A stretch of 64,000 nucleotides of DNA from Malania oleifera (Eukaryota; Streptophyta; Magnoliopsida; Santalales; Ximeniaceae): contig NC_080424.1 of the NCBI RefSeq assembly GCF_029873635.1, forward strand, positions 1,198,501 to 1,262,500, in the 5' to 3' direction. The first letter of the stretch is position 1, and each line of letters opens with the position of its first letter. The notes below the pieces were generated by a model. It did no database searches, was not told the DNA's origin, and saw nothing but the letters and a program-made list of their open reading frames with translations. Below, piece after piece: positions 10,692-23,327 of the stretch. The position numbers were made by a program, and so were the translations under genes.

Positions 10692-12638
10692 TGATTACGT
10701 GCCGAAATTGCGTAATTGGGCGTTTAACCCGAACTTTACCGTTTATATTTTTAATTAAATATCCAAAATTGTTCAATATTTTAATAAAGTGTCAAAATTA
10801 TCAATCTTAAACTTTATTACACTATTTATAAAGTTTTGGTAATTTTTTGTCGCAGGAAAATTCCCAGGAATCAAAACCGACACCTGTTCGTATTTCGTGC
10901 ATAACTTTTCCATCCAAAATTCGATTGAGACGATTCAAATTTATGGAGAAAGAGAAAAGGATCATCTACAACTTTCGTGTTTTGAGTTTTGTGAGATACG
11001 AGTTCCAGAAGAGCAGAATTTGTGACGAACAGAGAACAAATAAAATGAAAAAAAATTAAAAAAAAAATGGATAGTTGATGTGACCCGGCCATGCATAGCC
11101 GGGTCGGGTTGGCAAATCTGGGTAGGGCTTCTTTTTCTTTTCTTTTTAAACCCCCCAGCGCTGCTTCCATCTAGGCTGGACGGCTCCTTTGTTCTTTTTC
11201 TTCTCCTTCTTCTCCTTCTTCTTCTTATTTTAGTTTGTTTTTCTTTGTTTTTTTTAATTCTTTGCTCCTTGCTGTCTCTCCTTCAACTCTCCCTCTCGGT
11301 TCCCTCTCCCCTTATCTCCTTCTCGTCTCCCTCACCTTCTTTCTCTGTCTCTCCCTTAGCTCTCTCCCCCTCTCGTTTTCCTTAACTCTCTATATATCCC
11401 TCTCGATTTTGCTCTCTTGGTTCTATCTTTGCTATTGCTGCCTGTACAAGCTGCTGCTGCTTGCTGCTTGCTATGCTATTGCTGCTTCAAGCTGTTGCCC
11501 TGTCACTACCGCAACTGCTTCAATCTCCTCACCACCGAGAGCCACCACCATAGCAGACCTGAAGAGCCTTCTCGGCAGCCTCCCGCCAGCAGCAACACCA
11601 GCAGAGCTTCTCCTCCACGGCCACTCCAGCAACACAGCAGATCTCCACCATAAACAGCAGCCCCTGTTCCTCCACAGCAGCTGCACAGCTCCAACACAGC
11701 CCCCCTTGGGTTCCTCTGCTGCAACCCGGCCATTCTCCAGCAACCACCCTCTGTTTTTCTCTCTCTCTCCTTTTCTTTTCTCTTCTTTTCTATTATTTTT
11801 TTAGTTGCAATGAATGATGTTTTTTTTTTTTTTATTTGTTTAAGTTTATTTCAATTTTGGGATTTGAGTTTGTGTTAAGGGACTTAATTCTTTTTTTTAT
11901 TAAAGTGTAATTTTTTTTGCTTACTCTTATTGTTCTTAATTAAAGTTAGTATTAGAACTAAAGCATTTAAATTAATCCTGTTTTATTTATCTTTGCTTAC
12001 TTTAAATTTTGATTTTGTTTCTAAAAAAATAAAAAAAATAAAAATAAAAAATAAAATACGAAAAGAAAAAAAAAGAAGTGTTTTGTTTTTAACGAAATTA
12101 GAATAGTCATCTTTTCAAGATTTAATTTTTATTTTTCGAAACTTGATTTAGTTTAGGGTCGGTTTTTATTAAAGTGTGTGTCTTTTTTGTGTCTTGTTTT
12201 CGTTTAATTCATTAATAATTTAGTTTTAATTCGAGGTTCTTCTTATTAAAGGTTCGTTTTTTTTTCGTGTGTATTCATATCTAGTTAAGTTTCCTTTGCG
12301 TGTTTTAAATTTATATTCAAAGTTTCCTTCTTTAATTGACACGTGCTTAATGTTTCCTTAAGTAGGATAGGGTTTCCATTCTTGCTTTTTAATTTAGTGA
12401 ATGTTAGTTTTAGGGTTTAAATTGCGTGTCATTTAATTTGTCAAAAGTGAAATTGAACCATCTTGAAAAACCCGAATCTGAACTGAGTTCAGTGCATTTT
12501 TAATTTTGATTGGAAGAACGTAAAATCTGAGATTAAATGTATTCCCTGAGGAGACGATCTAGCCCTTGGGCTTAATATTACACGACGTAACTCCTATACT
12601 TGGGATAACTTTCGAGCTGCTCATTTTCGAGTGAGTCA
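10692..12638 (+). repeat. Athila 5' LTR
   Basis: It begins TGATTACGTGCCGAAATTGC and ends TCGAGTGAGTCA. It includes a pyrimidine-rich stretch around 11180-11420 and a GC-rich patch with CAG/CTG-type triplets at 11440-11740, which makes long but unconvincing open frames on both strands. Length is 1947 bp. Confidence 0.9.
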
Positions 12639-12644
12639 AGTTTT

Positions 12645-12661
12645 TGGCGCCGTTTCCGGAG
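12645..12661 (+). other. Primer-binding site, tRNA-Asp type
   Basis: TGGCGCCGTTTCCGGAG starts a few bases after the 5' LTR. It matches the complement of a plant tRNA-Asp 3' end with small differences. This primer is characteristic of Athila and related elements. Confidence 0.8.
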
Positions 12662-12822
12662 ATTTGCTAGTTTTAATTTCGAATTTTGCATTTTCCCAAT
12701 TATTTTTTACTTTTCTTTTATTAAAAAAAAATGAAAAAAATTGAACATTGAGAAATTGAAAAAAAAATATATATATTTTGTTTGTTGCCATGTTAGTGGA
12801 TTTCTATTGGCGATTGTGATGT

Positions 12823-14350
12823 TTGATGGCCTGGGTTCGAGATAATTCAAATCGATTGTGTAGACTTTCACCTAGCACTAGTAGGGATACACATAGCACT
12901 GAGTTTGACTATTCACCTGTTAGTCCTACGAGTGATCCTGAATTTGAACTGAATAATATGTTTGGCAATTATTTTGAAGAAGCTATGGCTGCACATGCAC
13001 CACGTACACTTGAAGATTTTCTCCAGCCTGCACGCACATCTACACCTTCATGCATTGTGTTGCCCCAGGATGCCCCGAATTTCATTCTTAAGCATGACAT
13101 GTTATCTGTGATTCCCCAATTTCACGGGATGGACTCTGAGAGTCCGTACCAACACTTGACAGACTTTGAGATGGTTTGCACCACTTTCATTAATAGGGCT
13201 GGGACTGATGAATACATTAAACTGCGTTTGTTCCCCTTTTCTCTGAAAGACAGGGCAAAAATATGGTTTAATTCTTTGCGCCCTAACTCTATTACTAGTT
13301 GGGCTGAAATGCAGCGTGAGTTCTTACATAAATTTTTTCCTCTTCAGAGAACTCAGTACCTACAGGAGCAGATTAGTCAGTTCATGCAAAAAGATGGCGA
13401 GACATTCCAAGCATGTTGGGAGAGATTCAAAGACTTGATGAACATATGCTCGCACCATGGTTTCGAATCGTGGAGGTTAGTGAATTATTTTTTTATTGCT
13501 TTAACCCCTGTGTGCAAACAATTTGTCCAGTCTATGTGCAATGGGATGTTCTTCCGTAAGGAACCAGATGAGGGCTTATGATTTTTAGACTATCTCGCTG
13601 AGAGTGCCTAGCAGTGGAACGCACGACCAGAACGGGTGCCGATAGCTGCCCAACCTATCCAAGCAATCAGTGGCGGGGGCAGATATGAGGTCAAAGAGGA
13701 CACTAGCTTACAGGCCCTTGTAGCTGCGTTATCTAAAAAATTGGAAGTCATGGAATCCGAAAAGTCGAAAGCTGAGATTTGCACGATTTGTGAGACTTTA
13801 GACCACAGACCTCAGGATTGTCAATTCTTACCTGTGTTGCAAGAAAGCAGATCTGATCAGGTGTCATCGGCAAATTGGGTTAATAAGACGCACAATCAGC
13901 CGCTCTCAAATACTTACAATCCGGGGTGGCGGAATCATCCAAACCTCCAATGGAGAAATGATCAGCCTGGTCCATCATCTTCACGGTATCAGCAGGCACC
14001 TCAATCATATCCACCGCCTCCGTAACCGACATACAATCTAGTCGTAGCTCCTCAACCGCAGTATCAACCGCAACAGTTTTCTCGGAGCTACACACCACCA
14101 GGATTCCAACCACCGTTAGTCCCCATTCCAGTAAAGAAAGCTTTAGATGATAGTGTAGCGCAGGTGGCAACCATGCTCCAGCAATTCATGCAAATGCAAG
14201 TTACGACCAATAGAGAACTGAAAGATGCCGTAAGCAAGATGAGTACACAGCTTAATACCCTGGAAAAAGGAAAATTTCCTGCACAGCCTCAGCCTAATCC
14301 CCAGGTATATAGACAGCTAGTCAGTGCACACTGTTTCAGGGGATACGTTT
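12823..14350 (+). pseudogene. Athila gag region (fossil)
   Basis: Capsid-type sequence with IPQFHGMDSESPYQHLTDFE, RLFPFSLKDRAKIWFNSL and WAEMQREFLHKFFP, characteristic of Athila gag. A C-x2-C-x4-H-x4-C knuckle (CTICETLDHRPQDC) and a Pro/Gln-rich stretch follow. It begins about 160 bp after the primer site. Broken. Confidence 0.85.
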
Positions 14351-14359
14351 GAGTCAGCA

Positions 14360-15250
14360 AAAGCAGTGATTACTTTGCGAAGTGGAAAGGAAGTTCCCCG
14401 TCCTGAAATGGCCACTGATCAACAAACAACCACGTCGACACCTGAGGTGACGAATGAGACAGATAAAGGAAAAGAAAAATCAGACGAGGCCAGCTCAAGT
14501 TTAACAAAGTCAGATAATAAAAAGGATGAGCCAGTTAAGGAGTACCAGCCGGTGGTCCCATACCGTCAGCGTTTGACATCTGGACAAAAGAACAAGTATC
14601 ATACGGAGATTCAAGAGATATTCAAGCAGGTAAAAATCAATATTCCACTCTTAGATGCCATACAGCAGATCCCTGCATATGCAAAATTTCTGAAAGATTT
14701 ATGCACCGTAAAAAGGAAACTGAACGTGAAGAAAAAGACTTTCTTAACTGAGCAGGTCAGTGCATTGATTCTTAGTTAGACTCCACAGAAACTTAGAGAT
14801 CCTGGCTCCCCCACGATACCTATTATGATTGGTGAATCTCATATCGGGAGAGCTCTACTTGACCTAGGGAGTAGTGTGAATCTGCTTCCGTCTTCATTAT
14901 ATGACCAGCTGGGTTTAGGTGAATTGAAGAGAACTACTATGATGCTACAATTGGCAGACAGATCTGTAAAGGCTCCACGAGATATTGTTGAGGATGTTTT
15001 GGTTCAGGTTGACAAATTTTACTATCCCGTGGATTTCGTTGTTTTGGATATGCAGCAGCCTGTTTCCACCATTTATCAGGCTCCTGTCATTTTGGGGCGA
15101 CCATTCCTTGCTACTTCAAACGCCCTGATTAACTGTCGGAGCGGAATCCTGAAGCTCACATTTGGGAACATGACACTGGAAATGAATGTTTTAATGCTCA
15201 TAGGATGTCAAGTGGGTGTGATGACGCAGACACTCATGCAGTCGATGTGA
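14360..15250 (+). pseudogene. Athila gag-protease linker and protease (fossil)
   Basis: A Lys/Glu-rich linker with VPYRQRL and IPLLDAIQQIPAYAKFLKDL, both usual in Athila polyproteins, leads to an aspartic protease region with ALLDLGSSVNLLPSSLY (active site D-L-G-S) and VILGRPFLATSNALI. Broken. Confidence 0.85.
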
Positions 15251-15699
15251 TAGATGACTTAGACACTTCAGAGCTACTGTCGGTACTCGATGTCGATGCC
15301 GCACTTGAAAATGACTCTTTTGCGCAGTTTGAAGGGATTGATGAATTATTGCTAGAATCAGAGGAGCAGATCCCAGATAGTGGTCCTCATATGTTTGATG
15401 CGAGTTATACAAGTAGTTGGCGTAAGCCTACATTTGAGGCCATTGACCTACCAGAAATTCTGAAGTCATCCGCAGAAGAAATTCCAACCCTTGAGTTGAA
15501 ACCATTGCCTGCCGAGTTGAAATATGCCTTTTTGGGTCCAGTAGACTGCACATTCCCTGTGGTAATTTCTTTACACCTTACTCATGAACAGGAAACTAAA
15601 TTATTGCAGGTACTTCGAGAACATCGAGGAGCGATTGGATGGACTATCACTGACATCAAGGGTATCGACCCTTCCATTTGCACTCATAACATCTTCCTC

Positions 15700-17080
15700 G
15701 AAGGAGACGCTAAACCAGTTCAAGATGCACAGAGGAGGCTAAATCCAGCCATGAAAGAGGTGGTAAAAAACGAAGTGCTGAAATTATTAGCTGCAGACAT
15801 CATCTATCCAATTTCTGACAGCAAATGGGTAAGCCCAACACAGGTAGTTCCAAAAAAATCTGGTTTGATTGTCATTGAAAATGCTAATGGAGAATTGATC
15901 CCATCTAGGAAAGTAACGGGTTGGAGAATGTGCATTGATTATCGTAAATTGAATTCGGCTAGCCGAAAAGATCATTTCCCGTTACCTTTCATAGATAAGA
16001 TATTAGAGAAAGTAGCTGGTAATTCTTTTTATTGTTTCTTGGATGGATTTTTTGGTTACTATCAAATTGCCGTAGCACCTGAGGACCAAGAGAAGACTAC
16101 CTTCACTTGTCCCTTTGGTACCTTTGCTTTTCGCAGAATGCCATTCGGTCTATGTAATGCCCCTGCTACTTTCCAACGCTGTATGATGAGTATTTTCTCT
16201 GATATGTTAGATGATATGTGCGAAATTTTTATGGATGACTTTTCTGTGTTCGGTAAGTCTTTTGATCATTGTTTGACACATTTAATTGCGATTTTGAAAA
16301 GATGTGAGGAAAAGAATTTACTTCTAAACTGGGAAAAATGTCAATTTATGGTACGTAGTGGTTTAGTACTTGGACATTTGGTTTATGAGCGTGGTATAGA
16401 AGTTGACAGGGCCAAGGTAGAGCTGATTTCTCAGTTACCTATCCCTAAGACAGTCCGGGATATTCGCTCCTTCCTTGGTCATGCCGGGTTCTATAGACGT
16501 TTTATTGAGGGTTTCAGTAGTATTGCTAAACCATTATGTACCTTGTTGCAAAATGAAACTGAATTTGTGTGGACTGATGATTGTCAACAGGCCTTTGAAA
16601 TGCTAAAGCGACATTTGACTATTGCGCCTATCATGCAACCTCCTCGGTGGGACTTGCCGTTTGAGATCATGACCAACGCTAGTGACTACGCTCTTGGTGC
16701 TGTTCTAGGTCAACGAATTGATAACAAGCTGTCGGTTATTTATTATGCCAGTCGAACTTTGAATGATGCTCAGAGAAATTATATTACCACTGAGAAGGAA
16801 TTGCTAGCTGTTGTTTTTGCTTTAGAAAAATTTCGTTCTTATGTCATTGGTGCACTTGTCATTATTTTTACTGACCACTCTGCTTTGAAATATTTATTAG
16901 CAAAGAAGGATGCCAAGCCCAGATTGATCAGGTGGATTCTACTCCTCCAGGAATTCGATATCACCATACGCGATAAAAAGGGCGTGGAAAACGTTGTAGC
17001 TGACCATCTTTCTTGGTTGCAGCTACCTGAGCTACTGGTGTCCCCTCCCTTGAATGACGAATTTCCTGATGAACGTCTCT
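15700..17080 (+). pseudogene. Athila reverse transcriptase and RNase H (fossil)
   Basis: RT motifs in order: [55 protein letters not shown], the catalytic [15 protein letters not shown] and [17 protein letters not shown]. RNase H follows with [34 protein letters not shown] and [10 protein letters not shown]. The FMDDFSVFG variant separates Athila/Tat from chromoviruses. Confidence 0.92.
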
Positions 17081-17199
17081 TTGCTGTCTCACACGCTCCA
17101 TGGTTCGCCGACATTGTGAATTATCTTGTCATCGACCGGATGCCAGACCATTGGCTCACCCACGACAAGCGTAAGTTCCTAGCTGAGGTAAGACATTAT

Positions 17200-18388
17200 T
17201 ATTTTGATAATCCATACCTGTTCAAATATTGTTCTGACCAATTAGTGCGTAGATGTGTTCCAGATGATGAATTTAATTCTGTGATGCATTTTTGCCATGG
17301 TGGGATATGTGGAGGCCACTTTGCTGCTAAGAAAACTGTTTCAAAAATATTACAAAGTGGACTCTACTGGCCCACCATGTTTAAAGATGTTGAAAATTTT
17401 TGTAAAGCATGTGAGGCTTATCAAAAATTAGGAAAAATTACTGCCAAGAATGAAATGCCTGTCTCCCATATTGACTCTTGAGATTTTTGATTGTTGGGGT
17501 ATTGATTTTATGGGACATTTTCCCATTTCTTTTGGGCATTCTTACATTTTGGTCGCTGTGGACTATGTTTCTAAATGGGTGGAGGCAATACCTTGTCGAA
17601 CCAATGACCACAAGGTTGTCATACGTTTTCTCAAAGAGTTATTTGCACGCTTTGGCATGCCCAAGGCAATCATTAGTGATGGAGGGTCCCATTTCTGTAA
17701 CAAACCTTTTGAAAAACTCATGCAAAAATATGGTGTCACCCACAAAGTCTCTGCCCCTTACCACCCTCAGACCAATGGTCAAGATGAATTGGCCAATAGA
17801 GAGATCAAAATGATACTTGAGAAAACCGTGCGTCCTAACCGTAAGGACTAGTCAGAAAAACTTGTTGACGTACTTTGGGCCTACCGAACAGCTTTCAAGA
17901 CAAACTTAGGGATGTCTCCCTATAGGTTAGTATATGGTAAGGCGTGTCATTTACCTGTTGAAATTCAGCATCGTGCATTATGGGCTATCAAACAGATTAA
18001 CCTTTCACTTGATGATGCCACAGGTTTAAGAAAATTGCAGGTATGCGAGCTTGAAGAATCTCGCAGGGACGCTTATGATAATGCTCGTTTGGCTAAGGAG
18101 CGGATGAAGTTGCTACATGATAGGAACATCAAGGAAAATCAACTTTTCCTTTCTCAACAAGTGCTACTCTATGACTCCCGACTGCATGTGTTTCCTGGGA
18201 AATTGAAATCCCGATGGGGTGGTCCATATATTGTTGAAAAAGTTCATTCTCATGGTGTGGTAGAGATTGTAAATCCGAAGAATGGCAACCGTTTCACAGT
18301 CAATGGACAGCGCCTAAAGCCTTTCATGACCCCATTCGATGTTGACAAAGAGGTCTTGCTTCTGCAAGACCCTAGGGGAGTCCTCTGA
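17200..18388 (+). pseudogene. Athila integrase (fossil)
   Basis: The zinc-binding region ([17 protein letters not shown], then CKACEAYQK) is followed by the catalytic core with [31 protein letters not shown] and [18 protein letters not shown], i.e. the D-D-E set. The C-terminal region has [15 protein letters not shown] and NGQRLKPF. Broken. Confidence 0.9.
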
Positions 18389-20065
18389 CCTTTCTATGCT
18401 ACTATTTTATTTTTATTTTTATTTTTATTTTTTCGTTTAATCGTTTTAGTTGTGTTTTTCCCTTTTCTTTCTTATTACATTAGTCAGTAGTACTTTTCCA
18501 TTAGTTGTTTACCGTGCACAATTTTATTTCCCCTGTGCTTTCACATTGAGGACAATGTTCCACTTTAGTTGGGGGGGATGAGCATTTGCATGTGACACTG
18601 TGCATGTACACATACTGGGTTTAAAAAATAAAAAAGAAAAAAAATTCAAAAAGAAAGAGAGAAAGAAAGGAGGAGTATTGAGGATTACATTGCATTATGC
18701 CATTCTTAACACTGACTCATACCTTTCACATACTTGCGTATAACTTAAGAATGACACACTTGAGTCAATCATGCATAGTTTCTCTCTATATGATCTTATG
18801 ACTCCATGAACAATCAATTGGTAGTACATTTATGTTAATTTGACTATATAATTTCCTGTATTTACACGGCATCTCACGAGACTGAATAAACACATTCATG
18901 TGATTCTTTACACTTAGGGTTCCTTGTGAGCACTAAGAGAACACCCGTGGAGACTATGACACCTTGTGAGATATCCTTGAGCTATTTATCCTCCTTTTGA
19001 GCGTTAATATTAAATCATAGTTCACAGAACTCAATTCTATTTTTTTGGATGATTCCTTGTACACTAGTCTTTATTTTTGATTTGCTAGCCTAGAGGTGAC
19101 ACCTAGTGGGGAGATAGAAACCTAGGTCTTGTAGCCTACTCAAAATGTGAAGGCTGAGCCACCCCTAGAGATAGACTTAATTCATGAACTTCTATTCGAA
19201 CTCAATTCCCATTGATGGTATGAAGATTACAAAAGAAGTGTTAATATTGTCCTTATTGCTCAAGAAAAGACAAAAAATAAAGAATGAGCAGAAAAAAGAA
19301 CAAGAAATACAAATGCGCATGAGATGAAACGCTAATGCTTGATCCACATACATATCACAAAGAATCAAGGACATGACACATATTTTTCGCGTATGAAGAT
19401 TCTTCAATTGATTAATGCCTCAGATGTATTCACGACAAGTTTGTGAGTAAGTTGATCTAGGGTGGTCTCAGTTGGATATGGCGAGTAGGTGAGAAGATGT
19501 TAGGGTGAAGGACCCGACACCTTATAGATAGGCTAGATCCTTTCCAGACTAGTCCACTCCATATACTTAGCGTTGTTCCTTTTAATATGTGGGATGTTTG
19601 ATCGCGACACTCCTCCTCACATATGATGAGTGAACCCATTTTCTTTGAGTGTTCTTGAGGGTATACCAATTAGGCCGAGTCAAAGTGACCGTTCTGTAGG
19701 TGTCTACTGGCGTCCTAGGTGTACTGAGTCACACACATCACACACACCTCGAGAGTTTATCTGTTTATACTCGAACTTATATGATTGCATTAACTCTGAA
19801 TGTGCCACTGATTAACTTTATGTGAGTATACTACTTTCAAATCACAAATAAATGATGAAACTTGCATGAGTGACATGCTTTGGAGTCGTGTGCATTGAAT
19901 ATGAACGAGCTTGTGTGAAATTCAGTATGTTCTTGTATATGAAGTGGTATAATATTGTCGCATGTGCATTGATTTCATGATTATTGGAGTTTGTAGTTAT
20001 AGGCACCGCCCTGAAATTCATTCACGTCATTTGCTAGAGACTAGCAAAACGTTAGTTGGGGGGTG
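18389..20065 (+). other. Athila 3' non-coding region and polypurine tract
   Basis: About 1.7 kb between integrase and 3' LTR. I see no env-like coding sequence, although some Athila elements carry one here. The stretch starts with (TTTTTATT)n-like sequence. A first GTTGGGGGGGATGAGCATTTG at 18568 looks like an internal polypurine tract, and TTAGTTGGGGGGTG at 20052-20065 is the one directly before the LTR. Confidence 0.75.
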
Positions 20066-21060
20066 TGATTACGAGCCGAAATTGCGTAATTGGGTGTTTA
20101 ACCTGAACTTTACCGTTTATATTTTTAATTAAATGTCCAAAATTGTTCAATATTTTAATAAAGTGCCAAAATTATCAATCTTAAACTTTATTGCACTATT
20201 TATAAAGTTTTGGTAATTTTTTGTCGCAGGAAAATTCCCAGGAATCAAAACCGACACCTGTTCGTATTTTGTGCATAACTTTTCCGTCCAAGTTCCGATT
20301 GAGACGATTCAAATTTATGGAGAAAGAGGAAAGGATCATCTACAACTTTTGTGTTTTGAGTTTTGAGTTAGTATTAGAAATAAAGCATTTAAATTAATCC
20401 TGTTTTATTTATCTTTGCTTACTTTAAATTTTGATTTTGTTTCTAAAAAAATAAAAAAAATAAAAATAAAAAATAAAATACGAAAAGAAAAAAAAAGAAG
20501 TGTTTTGTTTTTAATGAAATTAGAATAGTCATCTTTTCAAGATTTAATTTTTATTTTTTGAAACTTGATTTAGTTTAGGGTCGGTTTTTATTAAAGTGTG
20601 TGTCTTTTTTGTGTCTTGTTTTCGTTTAATTCATTAATAATTTAGTTTTAATTCAAGGTTCTTCTTGTTAAAGGTTTGTTTTTTTTTCGTGTGTATTCAT
20701 ATCTAGTTAAGTTTCCTTTGCGTGTTTTAAATTTATATTCAAAGTTTCCTTCTTTAATTGACACGTGCTTAATGTTTCCTTAAGTAGGATAGGGTTTCCA
20801 TTCTTGCTTTTTAATTTAGTGAATGTTAGTTTTAGGGTTTAAATTGCGTGTCATTTAATTTGTCAAAAGTGAAATTGAACCATCTTGAAAAACTCGAATC
20901 TGAACTAAGTTCAGTGCATTTTTAATTTTGATTGGAAGAACGTAAAATCTGAGATTAAACGCATTCCCTGAGGAGACGATCTAGCCCTTGGGCTTAATAT
21001 TACACGACGTAACTCCTATACTTGGGATAACTTTCGAGCTGCTCATTTTCGAGTGAGTCA
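20066..21060 (+). repeat. Athila 3' LTR
   Basis: It begins TGATTACGAGCCGAAATTGC and ends TCGAGTGAGTCA. At 995 bp it is about half the length of the 5' LTR. Shared parts are about 97-98% identical by hand count. Confidence 0.9.
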
Positions 21061-21334
21061 ATCACGTTCGGTTTTGATTATGACAAATACTCATTGTGTC
21101 TAATGGATGTTTGAGGTTTTGTGTAGGAACTAAGACTGTCAAGATCAAGATGAGCACAAAGCATGTAAAGCCTGAAGACCAATTTATATTCAGTGTTGTA
21201 ATATATTTTCATTTGTGAAAATTGGTTTGTAATAGTAATTAGGGCTCTGGTTTGTAATAAGCTCTCACATATCACATGCATGATAATACGTAAGCTCAAA
21301 TAAACCGTAAATAAAAAATGATCTTAGGGTTTTC

Positions 21335-21895
21335 CTTTCGGTCAACTGGAGGTCGACCGACACCAGACTTTTTCGGTGTATTCAAAATTGGATCCCAAGT
21401 GACCTTAGGACACTCACATTTGCACTTGCATGTATTAGGCACTTGAATAAGACTTGTATGTTTCGAACCAAGGTCGAAATGCACACTTGGTGCACTTTCG
21501 GTCAACCAACCAAGGCAATTCATTTTGCCCTGGTCAACCAAAACAGGTCTGAGTCAACAGTTAACCAAGGCCCTGGTCGACCGAACCAAAGTAGTTCAAA
21601 AGGCCCCGGTCGACCGAAACCCCCTGGGTCAACAATTTGACCATCTGGTCGAACGAGAGAAATTTGTACTCCAGCTACCTGGTCGACCGAGGGTCCTCGA
21701 GAAAAATCCCAATGGTTTGATCGATCGAACCAGCCAGTTCAAATTGGTCTGGTCGACTGAACCCCGGTAAAATAGGAAAATTGCCTTTGGAAAGGTACTT
21801 TCGGTCGACCGACCATTTAGTTCAAAATCCTCTTGGTCGACTGAACCATATGAGATCTGGTCAACTGAAATTGTTCTGGTAGACCGGATCTCTCG
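21335..21895. repeat. GTCGAC palindrome cluster in T1-1
   Basis: About 13 sites of the form GGTCGACCGA or one-base variants lie within 560 bp. They are spaced irregularly, often preceded by CTG or TTCG and followed by AAC/CCC. GGTCGACC is an 8-bp perfect palindrome. The cluster lies upstream of a TATA-like TTTATA near 22018, which would place it in U3 if T1 is read on the plus strand. Confidence 0.8.
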
Positions 21896-23327
21896 GGTTG
21901 CCCTACATTTTTACCATGGTTAACTTATTTTTATCAGGGTTAAAATATTTAAAACATTATTAATCTTTTCTAATATTCTCGACTATATCCCTAACGGTTA
22001 TATTTTAGGGGTTTACTATTTATATCCCTTCATTTGGGAAGATTTACAACCAGATTAGCCTACTTGATTAAAAATTCTCTCTCAAGTTCAAATATCCATA
22101 ATACTCAGATCTAAGCCCCATTCACTCATACTTACCTACTACTATTGTCTAAACCCTCTGTAAGTCAATTGAGTGTTTGTTTGGAAAGGTTTGCTCTCAT
22201 TGTTCTATTTGATTGACACAATTTTCTTGAGAGCCAAACCTAAGGATTCTTAGGGGACTTTGTTGATAAGTCTATCCTAAGAAGACTTTGATAGATCTTT
22301 TAAGATTGCACCTTCATTGCAATATCTTGAGAAGATTGTATTTGTTCTGGGTTGTAAAATATTTTCAAAATACTTTCAAATATCTAGTGTGCTGTATCTT
22401 GATAAATATTTAAAAAGATATTTGTTTGTGTGAAAAAAATCTTGTTGCTATATTCATTGATTATATCTTTAGTTGAATACAAAAGATTAATCTCTTTTTG
22501 CAAACCAAATCCATATACTACTTAAGCTTCATATACATATATGTGTTGAGAAAACTTGTTAATTGAAATATATGAAGTGTGGCTAATATCTTTGCGCGAG
22601 CATTTAAATTGAATATCTAGTGATACAAAGATTGTAGTGTTCGCACTCTCACGCACTGATTACAACGATAGTAAATCTATTTGAGAGTAGACATCTTAAA
22701 CCATACTGAGCTTACATATTAAATCATATTGTAGTGTATGTAATTGTACGTATTTGGGTACATATTTGCTTTACACGAAAGCACAATCACTGTACCATTT
22801 GATTGTAATACACATTTGTTATATTTCCAAGCACGGGCCTGAAGAGGGAGACTAGCCCTGGAATAGTCCCGGATTGGCTTAGACCCGGTTAGGAAAGCTA
22901 GGTGAGCCATCTTGTTAAGGCGTGTAGGTTGAGGTCAGCCCCACTAATTGACCTGGTTAAGGTTGAGGTCAGCCTTGTGCTAATTGACCTGATTGTAATC
23001 GGTGTCGCTCCACCCTTAAGTGAGCTATTAGTGGAATCCTCGGGCTTACGAGCTAGAGGCGGGGACGTAAGCACAGTTGGCCGAACCTCGATAACATATT
23101 GTGTGTTGTGTATATTGTCGCACTTTATATTTATCGCACATGTATGTTATTATGTAAATGATGCGCTTGATTTAAATTTCCACATATTATATTCATCAGC
23201 ATATTTGGAACTGAATAGAAAGACCCTATGTTGTTATATTCAGCTGACGTCTAGTTTAACCTAGGAAAGAAATTTTAAAATTCCAATTCACCCCCCCTCT
23301 TGGGAATACACCAATTCTAACGCCCTG

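Larger units (their letters stand above)
10692..21060 (+). mobile_element. Athila-type Ty3/gypsy element with both LTRs
   Basis: A full-span element of 10,369 bp: 5' LTR 10692-12638, tRNA-Asp-type primer site at 12645, gag, protease, RT, RNase H, integrase, a 1.7-kb non-coding 3' region, polypurine tract and 3' LTR 20066-21060. The flanks GTCAC (10687-10691) and ATCAC (21061-21065) are an imperfect 5-bp target duplication. It sits inside T1-1. The 3' LTR is a shorter version of the 5' LTR. Over their shared sequence I count about 23 differences per kb by hand, mostly transitions, which suggests 1-2 million years at usual plant rates. All core parts are present, but the coding region is broken, with around six interruptions. 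Confidence 0.88.
10673..23322 (+). mobile_element. T1-1: copia-like solo LTR split by the Athila element
   Basis: The left end TGTTGACCTTATTGGTCAC (10673-10691) continues after the Athila insertion at 21061 and ends ACCAATTCTAACG at 23322, giving a net length of about 2.28 kb. The flanks CCTTG (10668-10672) and CCCTG (23323-23327) are an imperfect 5-bp target duplication inside element A. A second copy, T1-2, ends TTCTAACA and has a perfect duplication, which fixes the ends. The tail TTCACCCCCCCTCTTGGGAA resembles LTR ends of SIRE/Maximus-type Ty1/copia, but the family call is tentative. Positions 21335-21895 hold a GTCGAC palindrome cluster, and a TATA-like TTTATA lies near 22018. Confidence 0.7.

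Noticed and set aside
11235-11804. Leu/Ser-rich plus-strand frame of 189 codons and Gly-rich minus-strand frames
   Set aside because: Inside the Athila 5' LTR, from pyrimidine-rich and CAG/CTG-type sequence open in several frames.
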